From NCBI GenBank assembly GCA_905215065.1, contig CAJMOF010000002.1, positions 62,001-126,000 of the forward strand: DNA of 64,000 nt, read 5' to 3'. Positions 34,865 to 43,309 of this stretch are shown piece after piece. The notes under the pieces were generated by a model. It was not told the DNA's origin, did not search any database, and saw only the letters and a program-made list of their open reading frames with translations. Within the stretch, counting starts at the first letter, position 1. Each line of letters begins with the position of its first letter. A program made the position numbers and the translations under genes. The DNA is from an uncultured bacterium. Lineage in GTDB: Bacteria; Actinomycetota; Coriobacteriia; Coriobacteriales; Coriobacteriaceae.

Positions 34865-35781
34865 CCTTTGACCTGTACGACACCGTCGACTCGTTTATCG
34901 CCTATATCTCACGTGTCGAGGGACTTTCTCCCAACACGGTGACGGCCTATGGCTCGAGGCTGGAGCGCTTTGCTGCCTGGTGCGAGCGCGAGGATATCGA
35001 TGCTTTCGCTGCCGACGTGCGCACCATTCGCCGCTATCTTGCCGAGCTTTCGCGTGAGCAGGTGGCTCCCCGAACGCTTGCGGCGCATCTGTCGGCTATC
35101 CGATCGCTCTATCGATGGATGGCTGCCGAGGGGGTCGTGGAGGGCGATGTGGTCTCGGCAATTTCCTCGCCCAAGCTCCCGCGCGATCTACCCGGTGTGC
35201 TGACGACCCAACAGGTGGAGGCGCTGCTCAAGACGCCTGATACCTCAACACCCGCGGGACTGCGCGATGCGGCGATGCTCGAGCTGCTCTATGCCTCGGG
35301 CGCCCGTATCTCTGAGCTCGCAGCACTCAATGTGGAGTCCATTGCGTGGTCCGAACGCACGCTGCGCCTGTGGGGCAAGGGGAGCAAAGAACGTATCGTC
35401 CCTCTGTATCGTCGTGCGCTCGAGGCGACGCGTCTCTATATTGAGGAGGGGAGGCCGGAGTTGCTCGCTCAGGCAAAGCGTCGTGACCCCGTTACCGGGC
35501 CGCATCCGCTGCTTATATCGGCGCGCGGTAATCGCATGAGTGCCGCCATGCTCAGGCGGCGGTTTCATACGCTGGCGACGCTCGCCGGCATGCCTGCCGA
35601 CATCGCCCCGCATGCGATGCGCCATACCTTTGCGACCGACTTGCTCGAGGGCGGTGCGGACCTGCGCTCGGTTCAAGAGCTGCTGGGCCATGCGAGCCTG
35701 TCCACGACGCAGATCTACACGCATCTCACACCCGATCGGCTTAAGCGGGCTGTGTCTCAAGCCCATCCCCGCGGCGAATAG
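34861..35781 (+). CDS. xerC: Tyrosine recombinase XerC with probable ATA start
   Basis: Resolves chromosome dimers at dif. The SAM-like core-binding domain has FIAYISRVEGLSPNTVTAY, and the catalytic domain has ASGARISELAAL (Arg), GKGSKERIVPL (Lys), HAMRHTFATDLLEGG (His-Arg), LGHASLSTTQIYTHL (His and Tyr nucleophile). The family domain clearly begins upstream of the first GTG (34939), but no ATG/GTG/TTG exists between it and the in-frame stop farther upstream. ATA 34861 sits nine bases after GGAGG and overlaps the trmFO stop (ATAG), giving 306 residues, the usual Xer length. CTG 34873 is a less likely alternative. Confidence 0.9.
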   Translation: MAFDLYDTVDSFIAYISRVEGLSPNTVTAYGSRLERFAAWCEREDIDAFAADVRTIRRYLAELSREQVAPRTLAAHLSAIRSLYRWMAAEGVVEGDVVSAISSPKLPRDLPGVLTTQQVEALLKTPDTSTPAGLRDAAMLELLYASGARISELAALNVESIAWSERTLRLWGKGSKERIVPLYRRALEATRLYIEEGRPELLAQAKRRDPVTGPHPLLISARGNRMSAAMLRRRFHTLATLAGMPADIAPHAMRHTFATDLLEGGADLRSVQELLGHASLSTTQIYTHLTPDRLKRAVSQAHPRGE

Positions 35782-35830
35782 TGGCTGGGACGTCCCGCGC
35801 CGCGCTCAGGTGTGTGGTTTTGATTGCGGG

Positions 35831-35859
35831 TTGGCAGGAAGATGCATTCCTGCTATCAT
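35831..35859 (+). promoter_or_regulatory. Promoter of rpsB-tsf
   Basis: TTGGCA (35831-35836), exactly 17 bp, TATCAT (35854-35859). A leader of about 135 nt follows before the rpsB start, long enough for the ribosomal-protein feedback typical of rpsB; within it CCCGG and CCGGG segments near 35927-35953 can pair. The feedback role is inferred. Confidence 0.75.
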
Positions 35860-36000
35860 TCATCGGGTTGCTTCACGGCAACAGGTTTTTATCACGCACG
35901 CGCGGCTACTTCATACCGTGGTGCCCGGGCTTTGGTAGCACATGTCCGGGTTGGTTTTGGAGGATGACCCCGCGCGGAGGCAAACCACAGGAGGTTTAAC

Positions 36001-36729
36001 ATGGCTACCAAGATTAATATCCGCACCCTGCTCGAGGCCGGCTGCCACTTCGGTCACCAGACCCGTCGCTGGAACCCCAAGATGAAGCCGTTCATCTTCG
36101 GTGAGCGCAACGGCATCTACATCCTCGACCTCAAGCAGACCATCCTCGACGCCGACCAGGCCTACACCTTCGTCAAGAACGTCGCCAAGGGCGGCAACGT
36201 GCTGTTCGTCGGCACCAAGAAGCAGGCTCAGGAGGCCGTCAAGAACGCTGCTGAGCGCGCCAACATGCCTTACATCAACCAGCGTTGGCTCGGCGGCATG
36301 CTGACCAACTTCGTCACCATCCGCTCCCGCATCAACCGCATGGAGGAGCTCGAGGCCATGGTCGAGGACGGCCGCATGGCAGTGCTCCCCAAGAAGGAGC
36401 AGGCTGTTCTCGGCAAGGAGCTCACCAAGCTCCAGACCAACCTCGGTGGTGCCCGCGACATGAAGGGTCTGCCCCAGGCTCTCTTCGTCATCGACACCAA
36501 GCGCGAGGAGAACGCCATCAAGGAGGCTCAGCGCCTGAACATCCCCGTCGTCGCTCTGATCGACACCAACTCCGATCCCGACGAGGTCGAGTACGGCATC
36601 CCCTGCAACGATGACGCTATCTCTGCTGTCACCCTTATGTGCGAGCTCATGGCTGACGCCTGCCTCGCTGGCTCCGGCAAGGAGCAGGTCTCCGAGGCCG
36701 AGATGGCCGCTGAGCCCAAGGCCGAGTAA
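36001..36729 (+). CDS. rpsB: 30S ribosomal protein S2
   Basis: IRTLLEAGCHFGHQTRRWNPKMK (in part) and FVGTKKQAQEAVKNAAERA are diagnostic, as is RWLGGMLTNFVTIR. Codon use is strongly biased, as expected for a highly expressed gene. ATG 36001 follows CAGGAGG. Followed by tsf, the conserved pair. Confidence 0.98.
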   Translation: MATKINIRTLLEAGCHFGHQTRRWNPKMKPFIFGERNGIYILDLKQTILDADQAYTFVKNVAKGGNVLFVGTKKQAQEAVKNAAERANMPYINQRWLGGMLTNFVTIRSRINRMEELEAMVEDGRMAVLPKKEQAVLGKELTKLQTNLGGARDMKGLPQALFVIDTKREENAIKEAQRLNIPVVALIDTNSDPDEVEYGIPCNDDAISAVTLMCELMADACLAGSGKEQVSEAEMAAEPKAE

Positions 36730-36774
36730 ATCAGTCTTAGTTAATTCTTTTTCATCTCTTTGAAAGGAACCACA

Positions 36775-37644
36775 ATGGCCCAGATTACCGCCGCTATGGT
36801 CAAGCAGCTCCGCGAGATGACCGACTCCCCGATGATGGAGTGCAAGAAGGCTCTCGTCGAGGCTGACGGCGACATGGACGCCGCTGTCGACGTTCTGCGT
36901 AAGAACGGCCTTGCCAAGGCTGCCAAGAAGGCTGGCCGTGAGACCAACGAGGGCGCTGTCGCCGCGTTCGTCTCCGAGGATGGCAAGACCGGCGCTCTGC
37001 TCGAGCTCTCCTGCGAGACCGACTTCGTTGGCTCCAACGCCAAGTTCACTGGCTTTGCTTCCAAGGTCGCTGAGGTTGTCGCTACCACCGAGCCTGCTGA
37101 CGTCGACGCCCTGCTCGAGAAGCCGATGGGCGAGGAGACCGTTTCCTCCGAGCTCACCGAGATGATTCACATCATGGGCGAGAACATGAAGATTTCCCGT
37201 TTCGCCGCCCGCAAGGCCGAGAACGGCGCGCTCGCTTCTTACATCCACATGGGTGGTAAGATCGGCGTCCTCGTCGAGTTCGCCTTCGAGAAGGCCGAGA
37301 CCGCTCAGGCTGAGTCCTTCAAGACCTTCGCTCACGACGTTGCCCTTCAGGTTGCCGCCGTCGCCCCGATCTGCGCCACCCGCGATCAGGTTCCGGCCGA
37401 GACCGTCGAGCACGAGAAGCAGATCTACATGGCTCAGGCTGCCGAGTCCGGCAAGCCCGAGGCTATCCAGGAGAAGATGGCTGTCGGCCGTCTGGAGAAG
37501 TTCTACAAGCAGTCCGTGCTCACCGAGCAGGAGTTCATCAAGGACAGCTCCCTCACCATCAAGAAGTACGCCGAGCAGGTCTCCAAGGAGCTCGGCGACA
37601 CCATTACCGTCGTTGCCTTTGACCGTCTGGTCCGTGGCGAGTAA
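36775..37644 (+). CDS. tsf: Translation elongation factor Ts
   Basis: The guanine-nucleotide exchange factor for EF-Tu. The N-terminal UBA-like domain reads ITAAMVKQLREMTDSPMMEC with CKKAL and the key CETDFV loop (ELSCETDFVGSN). ATG 36775 follows GAAAGGA; TTG 36760 would overlap that site. 289 residues. Confidence 0.98.
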   Translation: MAQITAAMVKQLREMTDSPMMECKKALVEADGDMDAAVDVLRKNGLAKAAKKAGRETNEGAVAAFVSEDGKTGALLELSCETDFVGSNAKFTGFASKVAEVVATTEPADVDALLEKPMGEETVSSELTEMIHIMGENMKISRFAARKAENGALASYIHMGGKIGVLVEFAFEKAETAQAESFKTFAHDVALQVAAVAPICATRDQVPAETVEHEKQIYMAQAAESGKPEAIQEKMAVGRLEKFYKQSVLTEQEFIKDSSLTIKKYAEQVSKELGDTITVVAFDRLVRGE

Positions 37645-37667
37645 ATAAGCTCTTGTAGCTGGTAATG

Positions 37668-37702
37668 AGCAGGCTGTGGGTTTTACTCACAGCCTGCTTT
37701 TT
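37668..37702 (+). terminator. Rho-independent terminator after tsf
   Basis: AGCAGGCTGTG (37668-37678) pairs perfectly with CACAGCCTGCT (37688-37698) around a 9-nt loop, followed by TTTTTC. Confidence 0.93.
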
Positions 37703-37723
37703 CATGGCTCTTCTTAGAGCCTT

Positions 37724-37732
37724 TGATAGAAT
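37724..37732 (+). promoter_or_regulatory. Possible extended -10 promoter for pyrH
   Basis: TGA-TAGAAT carries the TGn extension 31 bp before the pyrH TTG start and directly after the tsf terminator. No good -35 box. Confidence 0.45.
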
Positions 37733-37762
37733 GTTGAGAGTTCAATCTAAAGGAGGATCGCT

Positions 37763-38485
37763 TTGTCCGACATCCGATATAAACGCGTGCTTCTGAAGCT
37801 TTCTGGCGAAGCACTGATGGGCGACGGCCACTATGGCATCGACCCCAAGGTTACCGACCATCTTGCCAAACAGGTCAAGGAGCTGCTCGCCGTTGGCCAT
37901 GAGGTCGGCGTCGTTGTCGGCGGCGGCAATATTTTCCGCGGCATGGCCGGCGCTGCCGGTGGCATGGAGCGTGCTCAGGCCGACTACATGGGCATGCTGG
38001 CAACCGTTATGAACGCGCTTGCCCTGCAGGATGCCTTCGAGCATAACGATGTACCCTGCCGCGTGATGAGCGCTATCCAGATGAACGAGATCTGCGAGCC
38101 CTATATTCGTCGCCGCGCTATCAACCATCTGTCCAAGGGCAACGTCGTCATCTTCGCTGCCGGTTCGGGCAATCCGTACTTTACGACCGACACCGCCGCG
38201 GCTCTTCGTGCGTGCGAGATTGGCGCCGAGATTCTGATTAAAGCCACCAAGGTTGACGGCATCTACGACAAGGATCCCGTCAAGTGCGCCGATGCCGTCC
38301 GTTTTGACAAGATTACCTATCACGAGGTTCTCGTCCGCGGTCTGCAGGTTATGGATTCCACGGCTACGGCACTGTGTCAGGATAACCGTATGCCGATTTT
38401 GGTCCTCAACATCGATGGCGAGGACACCGTCAAGCGCGCGCTTTCGGGTGAGCCCGTCGGCACGCTCGTCTATCAGGAGGATTAA
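37763..38485 (+). CDS. pyrH: UMP kinase
   Basis: Phosphorylates UMP to UDP. The amino-acid-kinase fold shows VLLKLSGEALMG, VVVGGGNIFRG, FAAGSGNPYFTTDTAAALRA (GTGNP-FTTDTAA type) and KVDGIYDKDP. The start is TTG 37763 behind AAGGAGGA. First gene of pyrH-frr-uppS-cdsA-dxr-rseP-ispG-proS, all closely spaced or overlapping. Confidence 0.97.
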   Translation: MSDIRYKRVLLKLSGEALMGDGHYGIDPKVTDHLAKQVKELLAVGHEVGVVVGGGNIFRGMAGAAGGMERAQADYMGMLATVMNALALQDAFEHNDVPCRVMSAIQMNEICEPYIRRRAINHLSKGNVVIFAAGSGNPYFTTDTAAALRACEIGAEILIKATKVDGIYDKDPVKCADAVRFDKITYHEVLVRGLQVMDSTATALCQDNRMPILVLNIDGEDTVKRALSGEPVGTLVYQED

Positions 38486-38487
38486 GC

Positions 38488-39024
38488 ATGGCAGAGAACA
38501 TCACCGCCCATATGGACAAGTCGCTCGAGTCCCTCAAGCACAACTTCTCCAAGGTTCGTACCGGCCGCGCCAACGCCAACATTCTGTCCGACATCACCGT
38601 TGATTATTACGGTGTCCCCACGCCGGTCACGCAGGTTGCCGCCGTCAAGACCCCCGAGGCTCACATGCTGCTCATCGAGCCGTGGGACAAGGCGCTCATC
38701 AACGCTATCGTCAAGGCCATCGGCGCTTCCGATCTGGGCATTACCCCCAACTCCGATGGCACCGTCGTTCGTCTGCCGTTCCCGGCCCCCACTGAGGAGC
38801 GCCGTCGCGAGCTCGTCAAGGAGTGCCGCGAGTACGCCGAGCAGGCCAAGGTGTCTATCCGTAACATCCGTCGCGACTTCAACAATAAGCTCGAGCGCGA
38901 TGAGGAGCTCACCGAGGACGATGTCCGTCGCGAGCAGGCCAAGGTCCAGAAGCACACCGATGAGTATGTCGCCAAGGTGGAGGAGCTTCTGAAGGAAAAA
39001 GAAGCCGAGGTCATGGAGATCTAA
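38488..39024 (+). CDS. frr: Ribosome recycling factor
   Basis: With EF-G splits post-termination ribosomes. KVRTGRANANILSDITVDYYG (in part: RTGRAN), ISPYD-equivalent LIEPWDKALINAIVKAI and RRDFNNKLERDEELTEDD are diagnostic. 178 residues. Two bases after pyrH. Confidence 0.96.
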   Translation: MAENITAHMDKSLESLKHNFSKVRTGRANANILSDITVDYYGVPTPVTQVAAVKTPEAHMLLIEPWDKALINAIVKAIGASDLGITPNSDGTVVRLPFPAPTEERRRELVKECREYAEQAKVSIRNIRRDFNNKLERDEELTEDDVRREQAKVQKHTDEYVAKVEELLKEKEAEVMEI

Positions 39025-39025
39025 G

Positions 39026-39820
39026 GTGCAATACGACGAGCATAAACTGGTCGAGTACTTTGCCGACGCCCCTGCGGGCGTCGGTTTTTCCGACCTTGAC
39101 CTCAATAAGATTCCGCACCATATCTCGTGCATCATGGACGGCAACGGTCGTTGGGCTACGTCGCGCGGTCTTGCGCGCACCGAGGGTCATAAGGCAGGTA
39201 TCGTCTCGCTGCGCGAGATCATTACCGCCTGCGTGCGCCTAGGCGTCGACGTGCTTTCTGCCTATGCGTTTTCTACCGAAAACTGGAACCGTCCGCAGCA
39301 TGAGGTCAACGTTTTGATGCATCTGTTTGCCAAGACGTTTATCGACGAGCTGCCGCTTCTGAAGCGCGAAAACGTGCGTGTTGTCTTTTTGGGTGACATT
39401 TCCGCGCTGCCCAAGAAGACCCGCGACGTTTTTGAACGCGGTCTTGCCGAGTGCGCCGATCATACCGGTATGACGCTGGCGCTTGCCGTCAACTACGGCG
39501 CGCGTGCCGAGATTACCCGCGCTGTCCGTCAGATTGCACTCGACGCTGCCGCCGGTAAGATCGATCCTGCCGCAATTGATGACGACATGGTGGCTTCCCA
39601 CCTCTATACCGCCGGTCTTCCCGATCCTGAGCTTGTGATTCGCACCTCTGGTGAGCTGCGCCTTTCGAACTATCTGCTGTGGCAGGTGGCTTATTCCGAG
39701 TTCTACGTCACCGATACCTATTGGCCCGACTTTGATCGTTGGGGCCTTGTCGACGCCATTTTGGCCTATCAGGGCCGTGACCGTAGGTTTGGTGGACTGA
39801 GCAAGACCGAGGAGGCTTAA
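39026..39820 (+). CDS. uppS: Isoprenyl (undecaprenyl) diphosphate synthase
   Basis: Builds the C55 lipid carrier for cell-wall synthesis. Motifs: HISCIMDGNGRWATSRG (MDGNGRWA), LSAYAFSTENWNRP (FSTENW) and PELVIRTSGELRLSNYLLWQ (RTSGE-R-SNF-LWQ). Start GTG 39026, overlapping the end of the frr region by spacing of one base. About 25 residues precede the conserved domain. 264 residues. Confidence 0.96.
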   Translation: MQYDEHKLVEYFADAPAGVGFSDLDLNKIPHHISCIMDGNGRWATSRGLARTEGHKAGIVSLREIITACVRLGVDVLSAYAFSTENWNRPQHEVNVLMHLFAKTFIDELPLLKRENVRVVFLGDISALPKKTRDVFERGLAECADHTGMTLALAVNYGARAEITRAVRQIALDAAAGKIDPAAIDDDMVASHLYTAGLPDPELVIRTSGELRLSNYLLWQVAYSEFYVTDTYWPDFDRWGLVDAILAYQGRDRRFGGLSKTEEA

Positions 39821-39822
39821 TC

Positions 39823-40722
39823 GTGTCCGATCGTCCCAAGGCATCTGCTCCCAAGACGCCTGCGCGCAAAGCTGCCGCTGCGGGAGCGCCTGCAGCGAAG
39901 AACGGTACCGGTTCGTGGCTGGCGGGCTTTATTACCCGTGCCGCCGCCGGTATCGTCTACGCCGTTGTCTTTATCCTGTGCTTGGTTTTGGGTATCGTGC
40001 CCACGGCCATCTTTGTTTCTGTCATGAGCGGTCTGTGCTGCTATGAGTTTTTCCGTATGACAAGGCTCGATGGCAAGATGGCTAACGAGCGCATGGGTAT
40101 CGCTGCCGCCGTACTCTTTCCGCTGTCGGCGTTGGGCGATTCGATGTTGCTGAATGCCCTGCTTTTTGCCCTGATGCTCGCTGTGGGCATTTGGTATGTC
40201 TGGTCGCCGCGTACCCGCATCTCTGATGTGGCCGTGACGCTCATGGGTCCCATCTACACTGGCTTTATGCTGTCGGCTATCGTGCTGCTGCGCGATGCCG
40301 TGCCCGGTTTTGCCGGCGCCCTGCTTTCAGTGGGCGTTTGCGCGTCCCTTTGGGTCTCCGATTCGTTTGCCTACATCGTGGGCAGCCGTATCGGCAAGCA
40401 CAAGATGGTTCCCAAGATTTCTCCCAAAAAGAGCTGGGAGGGGTTTGTCGGCGGCATCTTGGGCTCGGTTTTGATTTGGCTCATCCTGTGGGCGACGCAC
40501 TTCTACAAGCTCAGCCTGCCCTATGCGCTGCTGTGCGGCGTGGTGGTGTCCATTCTGGGCGTTATCGGCGACCTTATCGAGTCGCGTATCAAGCGCGGTG
40601 TGGGCGTCAAGGATTCCGGCAACCTTATCCCGGGCCACGGCGGCATGCTCGATCGTAGCGATTCGCTTATCTTCGGCTGCATCACCGCGCAGCTGTTGCT
40701 GATGATCGGAGGCGTGCTGTAA
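39823..40722 (+). CDS. cdsA: Phosphatidate cytidylyltransferase (CDP-diacylglycerol synthase)
   Basis: Makes CDP-diacylglycerol, the branch point of phospholipid synthesis. A polytopic membrane protein with about seven or eight helices. The signature near the C-terminus reads SRIKRGVGVKDSGNLIPGHG followed by GMLDRSDS, and VSDSFAYIVGSRIGKHKM lies earlier. A 35-residue Lys/Ala/Pro-rich cytoplasmic N-terminus is present. GTG start behind GAGGAGG. Confidence 0.95.
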   Translation: MSDRPKASAPKTPARKAAAAGAPAAKNGTGSWLAGFITRAAAGIVYAVVFILCLVLGIVPTAIFVSVMSGLCCYEFFRMTRLDGKMANERMGIAAAVLFPLSALGDSMLLNALLFALMLAVGIWYVWSPRTRISDVAVTLMGPIYTGFMLSAIVLLRDAVPGFAGALLSVGVCASLWVSDSFAYIVGSRIGKHKMVPKISPKKSWEGFVGGILGSVLIWLILWATHFYKLSLPYALLCGVVVSILGVIGDLIESRIKRGVGVKDSGNLIPGHGGMLDRSDSLIFGCITAQLLLMIGGVL

Positions 40723-41909
40723 TGTCCTTCCAGACGACGTATGGCTCCGATGGACGTCTCCGTGTTGCCATCCTGGGCTGTACAGGCTCTATCGGCACCC
40801 AGGCGCTCGATGTGTGCCGCCAGCATGCCGATCGCCTGCAGGTGACGGCGCTGTCCGTTAACTCCAGTACCTCTGAGCTCGTTGCCGCTGCCCGTGAGTT
40901 CTCGGTTCCGGCGGTTGCCGTAGCCGATGTCGATCATGGCGATGACGCCGTGCTGCAGGAGTTGCCCGAGGGAACGAAGCTCGGCGTTGGCGCGCAGGCG
41001 GTTTGCGAGCTCGCGCATCGCGACGATGTCGACTGCGTGCTTGTCGCTATTGTGGGCGCCGCCGGTCTCGAGGCGAGCCATGCGGCCTTGACCTCGAATA
41101 AGCGCCTTGCCCTTGCCAACAAGGAGTCCCTCGTCGTCGGTGGCGACTTGCTTATGCCGTTGGCACAACCGGGCCAGCTTATTCCGGTCGACTCTGAGCA
41201 TTCCGCCATCTACCAGTGCTATCTGGGGGAGAACCCGCGCGAGGCCCACTGCATTTGGCTCACCTGCTCGGGCGGTCCGTTCTTTGGCCGCACGCGCGAC
41301 GAGCTCGATCGCGTGACGCGTGCCGATGCCCTCGCGCATCCCACGTGGGCCATGGGTGCCAAGATTACCATTGACTCCGCCACCCTCATGAACAAGGGCC
41401 TGGAGCGCATTGAGGCCATGCATCTGTTTAACTGCGACCTCGATTTCATTAACGTGGTCGTGCAGCGTCAGTCCAAGATTCACTCTATGGTCGAGTTCGC
41501 CGACGGCTCCGTGATGGCGCATCTCGGTGCATCCGACATGCGTATTCCCATCCAGTTCGCGTTCTCGTATCCCGAGCGTTGGGATACTCCGGCGCCTCGT
41601 ATCGATTTCCGCGAGCTGGGGCAGCTCACGTTTGATGCTGCCGACATGGATACCTTCCGCTGTCTGGCACTGGCCGAGCGTGCCGGCAAGACGGGTGGCA
41701 CCATGCCGTGCGTGCTCAATGCCGCCAACGAGGTCGCCGTCGATGCCTTCCTGCACGATGGCTGCAGCTTTACCGATATCGATCGCATTGTGGAATCCTG
41801 CATGGACGCCCACGATATGCAGGTGGTCGATTCGTTTGAGCAGCTTCGCGACACCGATGCGTGGGCGCGTGAAAAGGCTGCGCAGGTGCTCGCCGCAACC
41901 CGTTCCTAA
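40722..41909 (+). CDS. dxr: 1-deoxy-D-xylulose 5-phosphate reductoisomerase
   Basis: The first committed step of the MEP isoprenoid pathway. NADPH motif ILGCTGSIGTQALDV; substrate and metal region NKESLVVGGDLL, PVDSEHSAIYQCL-like VDSEHSAIYQC, TCSGGPFFGR, HPTWAMGAKITIDSATLMNKG (in part) and GTMPCVLNAANEVAV-like. Starts on the last base of cdsA (TAATG). Functions with ispG three genes on. Confidence 0.97.
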   Translation: MSFQTTYGSDGRLRVAILGCTGSIGTQALDVCRQHADRLQVTALSVNSSTSELVAAAREFSVPAVAVADVDHGDDAVLQELPEGTKLGVGAQAVCELAHRDDVDCVLVAIVGAAGLEASHAALTSNKRLALANKESLVVGGDLLMPLAQPGQLIPVDSEHSAIYQCYLGENPREAHCIWLTCSGGPFFGRTRDELDRVTRADALAHPTWAMGAKITIDSATLMNKGLERIEAMHLFNCDLDFINVVVQRQSKIHSMVEFADGSVMAHLGASDMRIPIQFAFSYPERWDTPAPRIDFRELGQLTFDAADMDTFRCLALAERAGKTGGTMPCVLNAANEVAVDAFLHDGCSFTDIDRIVESCMDAHDMQVVDSFEQLRDTDAWAREKAAQVLAATRS

Positions 41910-41934
41910 CCCATAAGGATTGCTTTTTCGTTTT

Positions 41935-43296
41935 ATGGATACTGTTCTGAGCGTTCTCTCATCGGTCTTTTGGGGCCTGCTGATGCTTTCCGTCCTCGTG
42001 TTTTTGCACGAGGGCGGCCACTTTTTGGCGGCGCGTGCCTGCGGCGTCCGTGTGACCGAGTTCTTTTTGGGTCTGCCGTGCCGCTTTGACATCCATTACA
42101 CGTCGCGTCGCATTGGAACCAAGTTTGGCGTGACCCCGCTGCTGCTGGGTGGCTACGCTGCCATCTGCGGTATGGATCCGACCGATGTTTCGTGCGCCGA
42201 TCGCGTGCTCGCGGCTATCCATCGTCATGGTCGCGTGACCGTGGCCGACCTTGCTGTCGAGCTCGAACTTTCCGAGGAGGATGTGCTCGAGGCATGCGCC
42301 CTTTTGCTGGGCTGGGGCTCCATCGCGCCCTGGTATGAGGAAGGGGAGAAGCCCTCGCCGAGCTACTATCCCACCAAATATCAGACGTTGCCACGAGACA
42401 CGGCAGGCTATACCACCTTTGATGGTCGCCGTTTCGATCGCGAACATGCGACTGCCGAGGGCGATGTGTGGGAGCTGCCGTGCGGCGAGGCCGAGTTCCT
42501 TGCGCAAGAACGCTCGCACACCTATCTTGGCCAAGGCTTTCTCAAGCGCGCCTTTATGCTGCTCGCAGGCATTATCGTCAATATCTTGACGGGTTTTTTG
42601 CTTCTTATGAGCATCTATTCCATTGCGGGTGTCACCGTGCCGATGGATACCAACGTGATCGGTCAGGTTGACGAGGGGTCTATTGCCGCCAAGGCGGGTA
42701 TCGAGGCCGGTGATGCGATCCTTTCGGTTGACGGTGTCTCATGTTCTACTTGGATGGATGTCTACGATGCCATCGGCAAGGCCGCCGGTAAGGGCGATAT
42801 CGCCATCGAGTACGAGCGTGACGGCAAGCAGCATTCGACCACGGTTGCGCTCAAAGAGGACGAGCGCCTAGGTGTGTATGCCTCTACGCAGGTGGTCCGT
42901 ATAGACCCGATCACCTCGGCGCGTCTGTCATTCTCCTATGTTGTACAGACGGCGGATGGCGTGATGCGCCTACTCCAGCCGCAGCATACGATGGAGATTC
43001 TCGATCAGTCTTCTTCGATCGTGGGTATTAGCGTTATGTCCTCACAGGCTGCTGCTGCCGGCCCTGCCACGTTCCTTTCGTTTGCCGCCCTCATTTCATT
43101 CTCGCTTGGCTTTATGAACCTGCTGCCCATCCCGCCACTCGATGGCGGCAAGCTAGTCATCGAGATCATTCAGAAGATTGCGGGCCGCGAGCTTCCGCTC
43201 AAGGTCCAGACGATTGTGAGCTATGTGGGCATCGCGCTCTTTGCGCTGCTGTTTGTCTATATGCTTCGTTCCGACATCCTTCGATTTATTCTGTAG
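41935..43296 (+). CDS. Site-2 intramembrane protease (RseP/RasP-type, M50) with inserted domain
   Basis: A membrane zinc protease. HEGGH (residues 25-29) in the first helix binds zinc with the Asp of IPPLDGGKL near the C-terminus; a PDZ domain (residues about 235-310, VDEGSIAAKAGIEAGDAILSV) lies between. The GGY loop is at residues 72-74. Between it and the second helix (LKRAFMLLAGIIVNI, about residue 203) lie some 110 extra residues (about 82-190). They include a winged-helix-like stretch, ADRVLAAIHRHGRVTVADLA and ELSEEDVLEACALLLGWG. In RseP this loop faces the cytoplasm. The start is uncertain: ATG 41935 is 15 bases from AAGGA; TTG 41920 touches it. Confidence 0.9.
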   Translation: MDTVLSVLSSVFWGLLMLSVLVFLHEGGHFLAARACGVRVTEFFLGLPCRFDIHYTSRRIGTKFGVTPLLLGGYAAICGMDPTDVSCADRVLAAIHRHGRVTVADLAVELELSEEDVLEACALLLGWGSIAPWYEEGEKPSPSYYPTKYQTLPRDTAGYTTFDGRRFDREHATAEGDVWELPCGEAEFLAQERSHTYLGQGFLKRAFMLLAGIIVNILTGFLLLMSIYSIAGVTVPMDTNVIGQVDEGSIAAKAGIEAGDAILSVDGVSCSTWMDVYDAIGKAAGKGDIAIEYERDGKQHSTTVALKEDERLGVYASTQVVRIDPITSARLSFSYVVQTADGVMRLLQPQHTMEILDQSSSIVGISVMSSQAAAAGPATFLSFAALISFSLGFMNLLPIPPLDGGKLVIEIIQKIAGRELPLKVQTIVSYVGIALFALLFVYMLRSDILRFIL

Positions 43297-43309
43297 GGGA
43301 GTGTTTGGA

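Noticed and set aside
34861..35781. Phage- or integron-type integrase as evidence of a mobile island
   Set aside because: The position between trmFO and rpsB and the sequence pattern fit chromosomal XerC. There is no attachment site or cargo nearby.
35911..37413. 500-codon minus-strand open frame across rpsB-tsf, and similar long minus frames opposite glyS, ppdK and the radical SAM gene
   Set aside because: All show the low-complexity composition of antisense shadows, and the plus-strand genes are certain.
43223..43309. N-terminal extension of IspG from an upstream in-frame start
   Set aside because: The extension overlaps the protease gene, has no family similarity, and would run through the ribosome-binding site used for TTG 43310.
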